Part shown: positions 51,701-60,104 of the stretch, piece by piece
Layout of the letters: each line of letters starts with the position of its first letter
How positions within the stretch are numbered: the first letter of the stretch is position 1
From: Dyadobacter soli
GTDB taxonomy: Bacteria; Bacteroidota; Bacteroidia; Cytophagales; Spirosomataceae
Assembly (NCBI RefSeq): GCF_900101885.1
Contig: NZ_FNAN01000013.1
Span: forward strand, 124,001 to 188,000
Length of the DNA stretch: 64,000 nt
Direction of reading: 5' to 3'
Program-made: the position numbers and the translations under genes
Notes under the pieces: generated by a model
What the model saw: the letters and a program-made list of their open reading frames with translations, nothing else
Database searches by the model: none
Told to the model about the DNA's origin: nothing

Positions 51701-52613
51701 GCTGGAAGACGAAAACCTGGCGGAATATGCATTAGGGAATTATTTCGAAGTAAAAACAAAGCCGGATTTGCAGCCGGAGTACCAGCTGAAACCGGATGTG
51801 CAGCTGCGCAACCGCGACGCGCATCTGGACGAAAAGGGATTTATCCGCGACGGCCTGCTGGACGTTGCCAATAAAACGGCCCGCCTGGTCCGCAATTCTA
51901 AATACCGCATTATGCGCCTGCGCTTCCCGCGAGCGCCCAAAATCGTCTCCGAAGGCGATTCATGGTTCCAGCATCCGTTGGTGGTGGACACGATCGATCA
52001 CCTTTCGAAAGTCTATCCGATCTTCTGTGTGGCCGCCGCGGGCGATACGCTGGCGAACTACGACCGCACGGGGGAATGGCTGGAAGCGGTGGAAGACAAA
52101 TCCCCGCGCTTTTTCCTGATCAGCGGCGGTGGAAATGACGTGCTCGGACAACAATTCCGTAACCACATCAAGGCGGGGCCGCACAACACAGGCCTCGTGC
52201 CCCAGGATTACCTCGAACCGTCGCTGACCGCCGAGCTGGATAATTTACAGGTGATCTACCGCAAAATGTTCACCGAGCTTTTCGCATTACGCCCGGATAT
52301 TCACGCGCTTTGCCACGGCTACGACTACATTACACCGCTCGACAAGACCGACAAGGGCTGGCTGGGACGCTACATGATCGAAAAAGGCATGACCAGCCAG
52401 ACTGACCGCAAAGGCGTGATCAGCTACATTCTGAACGAGTTCAATGATCGCCTGCGCGCGGTGGCGGCCGAGTTTCCTAATGTGCATTATATCAATGCCC
52501 GCGGGCTCGTGGCCGACGATCAGTGGTACGACGAGATCCACCCGAACAAGCATGGTTTTCAGGCCGTAGCGGGAAGCTTTTTGAATGTGATAGACGGTTT
52601 GGTGGATAATTAA
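48771..52613 (+). CDS. amidase-caspase-SGNH hydrolase fusion protein
   Basis: A 1280-residue protein with three enzyme domains and no signal peptide. Residues about 55-255 are an N-acetylmuramoyl-L-alanine amidase/PGRP fold, with metal ligands H64 (VLHFTAGN), H233 and D243 (SHVNYRTGGKWDLGPAFDW). Residues about 318-600 are a caspase (C14) domain with H405 (YYSGHGTQ) and C467 (ISDCCHSGDNTR). A beta-sandwich-like module (about 812-961) links to a C-terminal SGNH/GDSL hydrolase from about 1055: S1064 in EGDSWFQ, N1122 in SGGGND, D1254 and H1257 in WYDEIHPN. All catalytic sets look intact. It shares the linker module with the caspase-lipase protein and its stop with the convergent NACHT gene. Confidence 0.9.
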   Translation: MRYDTLAADEAAFKNRTDYTFTPFAMPVQGEDLTLRGVFCKPKSRSGYFNTPEPPHNKQRIVLHFTAGNLSGGINTLTTQNFRVSVPFVIARDGTIYQLFPSKDWSGHIGAGIGNAGTGNAQDKVTIAIEIINYGYLVERGANLETIYSRPKDNPGRIDLYCPLTQTDAYQKLNVPFRDQKYYASYTQKQYESLIILLRFLTKKYNIPRQFLSESVRYQGTQDVLSFKGIVSHVNYRTGGKWDLGPAFDWQQVISGVQAQAYQPASATREALVAEDGLVTDETALETQSTEARGVEVAPPEDFESHFNNEEGAAAKPNLHALIVGIDAYEDQVVLNRKVAFPKLRGCVADATKIKRYLENDSSFDERHIQFLTNQKATKAEIVKAFKELGKAGKDDVIVFYYSGHGTQELADTAVWTAEQDGKLECLVSYYDEEHDNDYLVSDKELRYLIREVSKNGAHITVISDCCHSGDNTRNAGLIKSTYEQVIERRIPYAFPQRTWEKFIFSGELSPDDFAGKHIDAVLPPARHVSLSACESDESAVEVSGEGVFTKYLIKSLEASGGQLSYAALHGRVKQMLNNAFEQTPVMYIPPAFHLDLALNNVFNKPGGGGNATYADVIRDGASNWVLQRGAVHGIGRATSGITVRDDEKVFEAKVRSVGADTTILSFDNAVESELDTTKVYKGFVEGLMSQQLKIHLNNVDNILTDSLLLTEKLMAEIPSQARLEAKEADADYTLSFRNGRAVLTKPFDTFRPVVEQIELDSEAFAGELVKDLKHISNWHFLKNLRNDAAAGTPLRIEVSDSTGQQIPSDKDVVRLNYQKLDGEWGGSIKIKITNTSTRKLYCCCVFLDAGFGASLGLLDPIVTPLDPNASKELTYNDETTIPISLDSYVQLYNWPKNAEYLQFIISAEDLSNIEELALESLPAPFTVSKKGSSRGIGASVKETDKSLAASWSTQLLKLEYINPEYNIVAEDDLAAMLEDENLAEYALGNYFEVKTKPDLQPEYQLKPDVQLRNRDAHLDEKGFIRDGLLDVANKTARLVRNSKYRIMRLRFPRAPKIVSEGDSWFQHPLVVDTIDHLSKVYPIFCVAAAGDTLANYDRTGEWLEAVEDKSPRFFLISGGGNDVLGQQFRNHIKAGPHNTGLVPQDYLEPSLTAELDNLQVIYRKMFTELFALRPDIHALCHGYDYITPLDKTDKGWLGRYMIEKGMTSQTDRKGVISYILNEFNDRLRAVAAEFPNVHYINARGLVADDQWYDEIHPNKHGFQAVAGSFLNVIDGLVDN

Positions 52614-55600
52614 ATGCCCGCTTTGGCACTTTCCCACGCCGCTTCGTCCGCGTCGCTGAAAATGGCCCCGTAGCTTCTCAGGTTTTTTCGGACGGCCTCG
52701 GAGAAATTCGAGGCCGGGTTCACATTCCGGAAATCGCAGCCCTGCACGAAAAGGCCGGAGACGTTGATGAATGCAAGAACGGGTTTGGAAGCGGAATCTT
52801 TGACGGTAATCTCGGCATACCTGCATTTGATATTGAAAGGCTGCACGGCCGCCGCTGTAAGCAGTTGCATTTCCGAATGTAGCTGCTTTTTTTGTTCTTC
52901 GTCGGAGATAATTTCAAGACATTCGCCAGTCGCTACCGACCATTTGCGGAAGTTGTGCCCGAAATCCCGGGAGGTAATCTGCGTACCGTCGGCATTGTAG
53001 GTGGCGTCTTCGACACCATAGGCGTGGCCGCGGTAAATGCGGATGCATTCGCCGGTTTCCACGAGCCATTCGCGGATCGTCATATCGTCGGATGTCGAGA
53101 TTATTTTGGTGCCGTCCGAGCTGTACCTGGCCCGGTGCAGCCATTTTTCGTGCCCGCGGAATGCCTGTAATGCAATGCCCGAGGCAATGTGAATTTCGCT
53201 GAAAGTGCGGTCGTAGTTTACGGTAAGCAGCTTTTTCGAATCCGGGCTGACAATGCATTTGTTGACTACCCAATCGGACTGCCCGCTGATCGCGTAGAGT
53301 TGCGTGCCGGTTTCGACGCTCCATTCGCGGATGGATTTGTCGTCGGAAGCTGAAACGACCCTGGGCTTGTCGGGGGAGTAGCTCGCGAAGTTGACCTTGT
53401 CGGTATGGCCTGCGTAAGTACGGCTTTCGAGGCCGGTTTTTACCGACCATTCCCGCATGGTTTTGTCTTTGGAAGTGGAAAGAATGCGCTCGCCGTCGGC
53501 ACTGTAAATGGCGCTGTACACCTGGTCCGAATGGCCTTTGTAGATCCGGAACGGTGCATCGCTCTCCGCCGACCATTCGATCATGGTGCGGTCGTCGGAA
53601 GCGGAAAGTATAAGGGTGCCGTCGGGGCTGTAACAAACACTGTTGACTTTTTCGGTATGGCCATTTAATGTCCTGAGGCATTCTCTGGTTCTGACGAACC
53701 ATTCTCTCACCGTATTGTCGGCCGAGGCGGAGAGGATTTTATCGCCTTTCGGGCTGTACGCAACCGAAGCTACGTTTTTGGTATGGCCCGCATACATCAT
53801 GTTGCATTCTCGGGTTTCAACACGCCATTCCCTTACGAGTTTGTCATCGGCGCAGGTAAGGATTTTGGTCCCGTCGGGTGAGTACACCGCATTATTCACC
53901 TTCGAATGCGCATGTTCATAGCTGGCCAGCTCGGCGCCGGTGGTTACCGACCATTCTTTCACGAATGTATCGTACGAAGCGGACACCACCTTTTGCCCGT
54001 CCGGGCTGTACCGGGCGGAAACAACCTTGTCGTCGTGGCCGGTGAATGTCTGCAAAAGCTTCCCGGTGGCCGTAAGCCATTCCTTAATGGTACAATCGTC
54101 CGAAGCCGTCAGCAGCTTTTTACCGTCGGCACTGTAATGCACCTGGTTGATCTGCCCGTAATGCCCATTGAAAATAAACCCGTCACCATCGACAATGCTG
54201 CCTTCGAACCGCGCCGGGAGGTACGCGCTGCCTTTGTGCTTCGTCAACGGAAGCCCATTAAACTGGATCTGGCGCAAATCGAGGTTAGTCAGGTTGGCGC
54301 CGGCCAGGCTTTGACGCAAATCGAGCCAGATAGTAATTACATTGCGGATCACGAATGCCCGTTCCGCCTCGCCTGCAACAACGCCCGAATCGCTCCGGCA
54401 CAAATCCATCACAGCCGACAGCAGGTTTTCCCTCACCGGAAGTTCGAGACGGCTTTTGGCCGCATTCCAGGTTGGTATCACATTATGTTCACCTTCAATT
54501 TCCCCGAGCAGGCGCCGCAGGTAAACGGGGATGTAATTTCTGAAAAACACATCGGGCAGCACACGCCGCACCATCGCGACCTGCGTCACGTTGCGTATAT
54601 GGCACACCGCAAAAAAGTCCCGGAAGTTCTGGTGCAGAAACCGGAGATCATCGCCTTCCATCACCAGCACGCGCAGGCGCTCTACGAGGAATTGTTTTAC
54701 TTTTCCCGAACGCTGCTCTTTGTCGTCCAGTTCGGTGAGGATGCCCAGGCCCAGTTCTTTGCGTTTTCCTTCAAATTCGGGATAAATGTCCGTCAACTCT
54801 TCGGTATCCAGCTCTGCGAATGCTTCGTCGAGCAATGTTTTGAAGTTAAAAACAGGATCGGCAAGCTTGCGGATCGTGATTGCGTATTTGCCCCTGTCTT
54901 CCATTCGGTAAGCAATGTAGGGGACAAGTACGCGGAGCAGGAAATTCTGGTAGCGGATATCTGCTTCGTCGTTGGCGTCGGTGAGCTGCGCGAGTTGGGC
55001 CTCGTTGAAATTCCAGAGCAGCTCGCCGTAAGTCGTCACTTTCCTGAAATGGAAGCGGTCGTCATCCTTAAACCGCAATGCAATGTTATTGGCCCCGGAA
55101 TACAGCGTGAGCATCATAGGGTTTGAAAATAGCCCGAGCAGGTCTTTATTGGCCGGTACTTCCTGGCCCTTCTCTTTCAGATACGCGACGACGGTTTCCT
55201 GTGTGAGGGGTAAAATTTGCATTAATGCGGCACTTTCGCTCGCAAGGTCCAGCTTTTCGATCTGTTTATTCCGCGATGAAATCACCATTTGCGTGCCATC
55301 GGCTCTGGCAGCGAGGTCGTTCAGCGTGGCCATCAGGCGGCCTTTGGGTACGGTCACTTCGTTGAGGCCGTCGAGCAGCAGGATGAGTGACGGCTTGCCG
55401 TCCCGCGATGTTTCAAAGAGCTGCCAGAGTGCATTGACCGTTTCGTCGGGCGGTTCGGGGATATTGAGCAGGTTTTTATAAATATACCTGACCACGAAGT
55501 CGTTGCGCTCGGCTTCGGACGAGGAGTTGTATTCGTTTAGCGGAATGAAGATCGGTACCGGACCATTCTCATCGAACAGCAGGTCGCGCCACAGCAGTAG

Positions 55601-56665
55601 CAGCGATACGGTCTTGCCCATTCCGCCGTCGCCTACGAGCAGCGCCTGCGACTTTTTGTTTTGCCACAATGCTTCTACCGCCAGTTGAAGCGAAGCCACC
55701 TGCGCATCCGTCCTGACCTGTACATCGAGGTATTTGCCCAGGTTAATCTCCGAAACCAGAATGCTCTCGATATTCAGGTATTTGTACCGGCCTTTTTGAA
55801 GCCGCTCGAACTGCGCTTTCGAACCGGCCCGCAGCGTTTGTTGAAGATTCGCAGTGTCGAAAGGCGTTGCGGCGGGCGATGCGCTTGCGGCGCGGTGGAA
55901 GAAAAACTCTCCCAGCTTGTATTTCTGGTTGACGAGGCTTTTGCAAAGTGGCTCTATATCAAAGCCTTTGTCGCGCACCTGCTTGGTAACCTGCGCGCCG
56001 AGCCAGTTGATCGAAACGCTGGTATCGGCATTGTTATGGAGAATGTCGACCAGCGCGTCGGCAAAAGGGCTCTTATCGGGAACTACGCCATTTCGCCCCG
56101 CGGTAAGCACCCATCTGGACGGTACTTCCTCCGCTTCGGCCGACTGGCTTTGCTGCGTAACGTCAATTTCCATTGTTGCAAAAGCCTCCGAAAAACAGGC
56201 GTCGACGATCAGGACAATGTGGTGGGCTTTGATATTGGAAAGGATGCGGATCACTTCGCTGACGGAAATAAGCTTTTTTAAATCGCTCGGCCGTTCCGAA
56301 AGGATCGGTGCATCGGAAGGTACCCAATAACCTTCCTTGTTTTTATCGAAATGACCGTGTCCTGAAAAATAAATGATCAAATTTTCCTCCGGCCTGATGC
56401 GGAGCTCGCCGTTTTCATCCTTATCGGCCAGGTAGCAGATCTCGTCGAAGACAATGTCGGTCTTGGCATTTTCATCGAAAAGCGGTTGGATCACGAAGTT
56501 TTCGTCCGAAAAACCGTAGAAATTCTTCAATACCGTAAAAAAGCGCTGACAGTCCGACACCGGGTATTGGAGTGGCGTCCAGTTGTCGTATTTATCGATC
56601 GCGACGAAAAACAGGCGGTTCCGTCTTGTCTTATGTTGCGGTGGGGTGACTGTCCCGATGCCCAT
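52610..56665 (-). CDS. caspase-NACHT-WD40 STAND protein
   Basis: A 1351-residue NLR-like protein. Residues about 17-260 are a caspase domain with H103 (IIYFSGHGHFD) and C157 (IVDACFSEAF). Residues about 335-480 are a NACHT NTPase: Walker A GDGGMGKT at 345-352 and Walker B LILLLDGLNEV at 427-437. A helical region follows, then a short pentapeptide-like link (LAGANLTNLDLRQIQFNGL) and ten WD40 repeats (834-1253). The ATG at 56665 (MGIGTVTPP) is preferred over a GTG 23 codons upstream. By family knowledge the WD40 domain senses, the NACHT oligomerises and the caspase becomes active. Confidence 0.92.
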   Translation of the reverse strand: MGIGTVTPPQHKTRRNRLFFVAIDKYDNWTPLQYPVSDCQRFFTVLKNFYGFSDENFVIQPLFDENAKTDIVFDEICYLADKDENGELRIRPEENLIIYFSGHGHFDKNKEGYWVPSDAPILSERPSDLKKLISVSEVIRILSNIKAHHIVLIVDACFSEAFATMEIDVTQQSQSAEAEEVPSRWVLTAGRNGVVPDKSPFADALVDILHNNADTSVSINWLGAQVTKQVRDKGFDIEPLCKSLVNQKYKLGEFFFHRAASASPAATPFDTANLQQTLRAGSKAQFERLQKGRYKYLNIESILVSEINLGKYLDVQVRTDAQVASLQLAVEALWQNKKSQALLVGDGGMGKTVSLLLLWRDLLFDENGPVPIFIPLNEYNSSSEAERNDFVVRYIYKNLLNIPEPPDETVNALWQLFETSRDGKPSLILLLDGLNEVTVPKGRLMATLNDLAARADGTQMVISSRNKQIEKLDLASESAALMQILPLTQETVVAYLKEKGQEVPANKDLLGLFSNPMMLTLYSGANNIALRFKDDDRFHFRKVTTYGELLWNFNEAQLAQLTDANDEADIRYQNFLLRVLVPYIAYRMEDRGKYAITIRKLADPVFNFKTLLDEAFAELDTEELTDIYPEFEGKRKELGLGILTELDDKEQRSGKVKQFLVERLRVLVMEGDDLRFLHQNFRDFFAVCHIRNVTQVAMVRRVLPDVFFRNYIPVYLRRLLGEIEGEHNVIPTWNAAKSRLELPVRENLLSAVMDLCRSDSGVVAGEAERAFVIRNVITIWLDLRQSLAGANLTNLDLRQIQFNGLPLTKHKGSAYLPARFEGSIVDGDGFIFNGHYGQINQVHYSADGKKLLTASDDCTIKEWLTATGKLLQTFTGHDDKVVSARYSPDGQKVVSASYDTFVKEWSVTTGAELASYEHAHSKVNNAVYSPDGTKILTCADDKLVREWRVETRECNMMYAGHTKNVASVAYSPKGDKILSASADNTVREWFVRTRECLRTLNGHTEKVNSVCYSPDGTLILSASDDRTMIEWSAESDAPFRIYKGHSDQVYSAIYSADGERILSTSKDKTMREWSVKTGLESRTYAGHTDKVNFASYSPDKPRVVSASDDKSIREWSVETGTQLYAISGQSDWVVNKCIVSPDSKKLLTVNYDRTFSEIHIASGIALQAFRGHEKWLHRARYSSDGTKIISTSDDMTIREWLVETGECIRIYRGHAYGVEDATYNADGTQITSRDFGHNFRKWSVATGECLEIISDEEQKKQLHSEMQLLTAAAVQPFNIKCRYAEITVKDSASKPVLAFINVSGLFVQGCDFRNVNPASNFSEAVRKNLRSYGAIFSDADEAAWESAKAGI
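52907..54166 (-). repeat. ten tandem WD40 repeats, 126-bp unit
   Basis: Ten consecutive 42-residue units, each with the pattern GH-x5-V-x-YSPDG-x-K-I-L-S-A-S-D-D-x-x-REW. Central units are very alike at protein level, while the two C-terminal units have diverged (for example GQSDWVVNK in unit 8 and SRDFGHNFRKW in unit 10). Arrays this regular can gain or lose units by recombination. Confidence 0.85.
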
Positions 56666-56924
56666 GATGTTAATTTCGCTGACTAAACTTTCAATTACGG
56701 TATTTTCCCGCGGTGTTTGGGGGGGCTTGCCCACAAATTATTAACCGGGTGCAACGGCGCGGCGACTGGCTTTTACCACACCTTTTTCCGTTCGATAACA
56801 AAGCATTTTACATGTTGATTTTAATGCATCGAGCGGGTAATTTCCGGGGATTTGAGCCTTATGTTGCCCGGTTACCGCTCATTCACAGAAGACGGCTTTT
56901 CTTCCGAACCCAACCTTTTATCTT

Positions 56925-59900
56925 ATGAAAATCTTCGCATTGCTGATTGGCATTAATGAGTATAGTCCGTCGTCGAGCCCGCTGATCAGGGCGCTGAACG
57001 GTTGCCTGAATGACGTATCCGATTTTGGAACGTTTTTACATCAAAACTACGGTGATCTCATCCCCGACGAACAGCAAATCCTCGTGCTCACAAATGCGGA
57101 CGCCACGCGCGCGAAGGTGATAGATGGTTTCAGGAAACATTTAACCCAGGCCGGGCCGGATGATCTGGCCGTCGTGTACTACTCCGGACACGGCTCCACA
57201 GGCATTACCGCACCCGAATTTCAGGCCGGGACCTCCGACCGCCAGGAGCAGACCTGGGTGCTGCACGACAGCCGCGAATCCGGTAAATACGACCTCGCCG
57301 ACAAGGAAATAGCGCTTTTGCTGGAAGAAGTGAGCGCACGCAATCCGCGCATTGTGGTGATCGCCGACTCCTGTCATTCCGGATCGGTGACGAGAGAGCT
57401 TGAACAGTTTTTGCAAATGCAGCCGCGTTTCGAGAAAGGTACGTCGGACGTCAGGCCGCTGGAAAGTTACCTGGACGGGGCGTATGTGCAACGCGGTAAT
57501 GTCGATATCCCGTCCTCGGACCACCTGCTCCTGGCCGCGTGCGACCGCGTGGAGCGCGCGTGGGAGAACAATGGGCACGGGCAGTTTACACAGTCGCTGA
57601 TCTCCGTACTGGGGAAAAGCGGCGGGCAGGTTACTTATGCCGATCTGTTCGTTCAGGTGCGCGCGTTCATTCGCAATGCATTGAAAAACCAGACGCCGCA
57701 AATGGAGCCGATCGGTGTTTTCAATGTTAGTCAGGGCTTTTTGGGACGAAAAGTCGAAGCGGGGAGGCTCACGCGCTACCGCGTATACACGAAAGCGGGC
57801 AAGTGGACGATCGACCTGGGCGCGGGAATGGGTATCGAGCAGCGGATAGGCGAGCCATTTAAAATTAAAATATACGACTCGGTGGCGGACGGGCAGCTTG
57901 TTGGAACTGCGCTGCTGGAAGTCATGAATGTTACAGAAAGCACTTTGCAAGCCGGTACATTACCGCTCGACGCGAACATCGTCTATTGGGGTGAGCCGGA
58001 ATCGATGCGGCTGCAACCGTTCTTTGTGTACGGCGATCCTGCCGCGGCGCAGGTAATGCAGGAAACACTCGCCAGTACCGCCGAGTCCGGCATTGTGCTA
58101 ACCGATACCCCGGCGGCCGCATTGTTTGAACTCAAAATAGCAAACGGCAATATCGCCATCTCCCACACGGGAAGCGACGCGAGGATACAAACTGTGATTG
58201 GAACAGACAAATTTGCAGCAACGCATGTTCTGAACCTGCTCCAAACACTCGCCCGCTGGCAGCGCCTCCTCGATTTGCAGAATAAACAATCGGCTATTCA
58301 ACCTCAGCAGGTTACATTCAATGTGGAGGTGGAGCAGGGCGGGTCCAGCGGTATATTTTCGGAAACTTTGATTACCCTCGACTACGACGGGGAAGACATT
58401 CCGTTTAAAGTCAATTTCAGTAACGGTACGGCCCGAGCGTTGTACGCTTGCCTGCTGTACCTCTCGCCGGATTATGGGGTAACAATTATTTTCAATGATT
58501 CGCAGCCGGTGAATGCAGGCGGCTCCGTGGTGCTTACGAGCGACGTTTTTACATTGAACAGCGAAGAAGAGATCGATACGCTGAAACTGATCGTCTCGAC
58601 GGAAGCCGTAGACAGCAGCTTGTTCGTCCAGGAACCGTTGGAAATCGGTGCAACCGTCGCGCCTTCGGGTACGCGCGGGCTTGGGCAGTCGAAGGGGATT
58701 GGAGGCGGAAAATCCGATTGGCTTACGAAAGCGGTCAGTATCAGGCTTGTTAAAAAGGCGGAGGAGGAGCTCGGGGCACAGCCGATAGCCATCGGCAAGG
58801 GCATTACCGTTCAGCCGCATCCGTCGTTTCGCGGGAAGCTCGGCTGGGCGCCGCTCGTCTCCAAAACCAGGAGCGTCGACAAGCCGGTTATTAACGAAGC
58901 CTACGCGGTGGGTAATCCGTGGTTCGAGATTGTGAATTTCGATGAAGGTACCCGCGGGGAAGACCGCAGCATTGCCGAGGTGGTTGAAATCAGCGATGTG
59001 GCCGCATTGAAAGAAAATCCACTGGTGATCGACATCCGGCCTGAAAACGAGGACGAACTGGTACTGCCGTTCTTTTTCGACGGCGAAGACTTTTTGCCAA
59101 TGGGTATCGTGTCGATCACGGAGCCGGGATTAATGCAAATCAGCATCGATACCATTCCCGAGGAAGCTGCGGAGAAAACGAGGAGTCTGGGCGGCGCATT
59201 CCGCATGGTGTTCCTGAAATTCGCTGGAAAAGTGGGCATTAAAACCGACCCTAACCAGTTGCGCTGGGTGGATTATGCCAACAATGCAACCCGGGAAAGT
59301 GCCGGACTGGAAGAGAAGGTGCGGCAGGCAAAATCAATGCTGCTGCTGGTCCACGGCATTATCGGCGATACTGAGGACATGGCCAAAACATTCAAAATGG
59401 CGATCGACAGCGGCTACGATCTTGTGATGACCTACGATTATGAGAACCTGAATACGCCGATCGAAGAAATAGCGGCGATATTGAAAGGCAAACTGACGGG
59501 TCTCGGATTCAATGAGAACGACGGCAAAAAGCTGGTAATGGTCGCGCATTCGATGGGAGGGCTGGTATCCCGGTACATGATCGAGGAATTGGGCGGCGAC
59601 AAATTTGTAGACAAACTGATTATGGCTGGTACGCCCAATGGCGGCAGTAAATTCGGTGAAATTCCGGGTTATGTGAGCTGGACATCCGTGGCCCTGGCGC
59701 TGGGTACCAAGCTGTTTCCGCCGCAGGTAGGCGCGGTAACGGGCTTTTTATCGACAGTGCTGAAAGTGGGAAACAAAGGTGTGCTGTACACGCTGGCACA
59801 AATGGACAGCGGCAGTGATTTTATCAAAAGATTAGGCCAGAAAACGACCGCGCTGATTCCGTATTTCATCGTCGGGGGAGATCTCGATGCCTATTTGAAG

Positions 59901-60104
59901 GCAAGCAATGGTTTGCCACTAATGGAAAAAGTGGTGACGCAAATCGGCACCTGGGTTTACAAGAATACGGTCAACGATATCGCCGTAAGCACGGACAGCA
60001 TCTTCCTCGCGAAGACCGCCGCCGTGCCGCAAAAGGTATCATGCCACCATCTTAACTATTTCGTAGTCGACGAATCGGTGGACGCGCTGGCTACGCTGCT
60101 GTAA
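56925..60104 (+). CDS. caspase-alpha/beta hydrolase fusion protein
   Basis: A 1059-residue protein without signal peptide. Residues 1-260 are a caspase domain beginning MKIFALLIGINEY, with H89 (VVYYSGHGS) and C150 (IADSCHSGSVT). Residues about 480-609 form the same beta-sandwich-like module as in the amidase-caspase-SGNH protein (GTARALYACLLYLS, GTRGLGQS, SDWLT). Residues from about 800 are a lipase-like alpha/beta hydrolase: oxyanion segment LLLVHGIIGD, nucleophile S876 in VAHSMGGLVSRYM, acid D1018 in NTVNDIAVST and base H1041 or H1042 in SCHHLNY. Its last 49 bases overlap the convergent nSTAND gene. It is divergent from the NACHT gene (259-base gap, no clear promoter consensus). Confidence 0.9.
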   Translation: MKIFALLIGINEYSPSSSPLIRALNGCLNDVSDFGTFLHQNYGDLIPDEQQILVLTNADATRAKVIDGFRKHLTQAGPDDLAVVYYSGHGSTGITAPEFQAGTSDRQEQTWVLHDSRESGKYDLADKEIALLLEEVSARNPRIVVIADSCHSGSVTRELEQFLQMQPRFEKGTSDVRPLESYLDGAYVQRGNVDIPSSDHLLLAACDRVERAWENNGHGQFTQSLISVLGKSGGQVTYADLFVQVRAFIRNALKNQTPQMEPIGVFNVSQGFLGRKVEAGRLTRYRVYTKAGKWTIDLGAGMGIEQRIGEPFKIKIYDSVADGQLVGTALLEVMNVTESTLQAGTLPLDANIVYWGEPESMRLQPFFVYGDPAAAQVMQETLASTAESGIVLTDTPAAALFELKIANGNIAISHTGSDARIQTVIGTDKFAATHVLNLLQTLARWQRLLDLQNKQSAIQPQQVTFNVEVEQGGSSGIFSETLITLDYDGEDIPFKVNFSNGTARALYACLLYLSPDYGVTIIFNDSQPVNAGGSVVLTSDVFTLNSEEEIDTLKLIVSTEAVDSSLFVQEPLEIGATVAPSGTRGLGQSKGIGGGKSDWLTKAVSIRLVKKAEEELGAQPIAIGKGITVQPHPSFRGKLGWAPLVSKTRSVDKPVINEAYAVGNPWFEIVNFDEGTRGEDRSIAEVVEISDVAALKENPLVIDIRPENEDELVLPFFFDGEDFLPMGIVSITEPGLMQISIDTIPEEAAEKTRSLGGAFRMVFLKFAGKVGIKTDPNQLRWVDYANNATRESAGLEEKVRQAKSMLLLVHGIIGDTEDMAKTFKMAIDSGYDLVMTYDYENLNTPIEEIAAILKGKLTGLGFNENDGKKLVMVAHSMGGLVSRYMIEELGGDKFVDKLIMAGTPNGGSKFGEIPGYVSWTSVALALGTKLFPPQVGAVTGFLSTVLKVGNKGVLYTLAQMDSGSDFIKRLGQKTTALIPYFIVGGDLDAYLKASNGLPLMEKVVTQIGTWVYKNTVNDIAVSTDSIFLAKTAAVPQKVSCHHLNYFVVDESVDALATLL

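Noticed and set aside
53906..55126. 406-residue open frame on the plus strand
   Set aside because: It is antisense to the NACHT-WD40 gene and follows the repeats there. No domain is visible.
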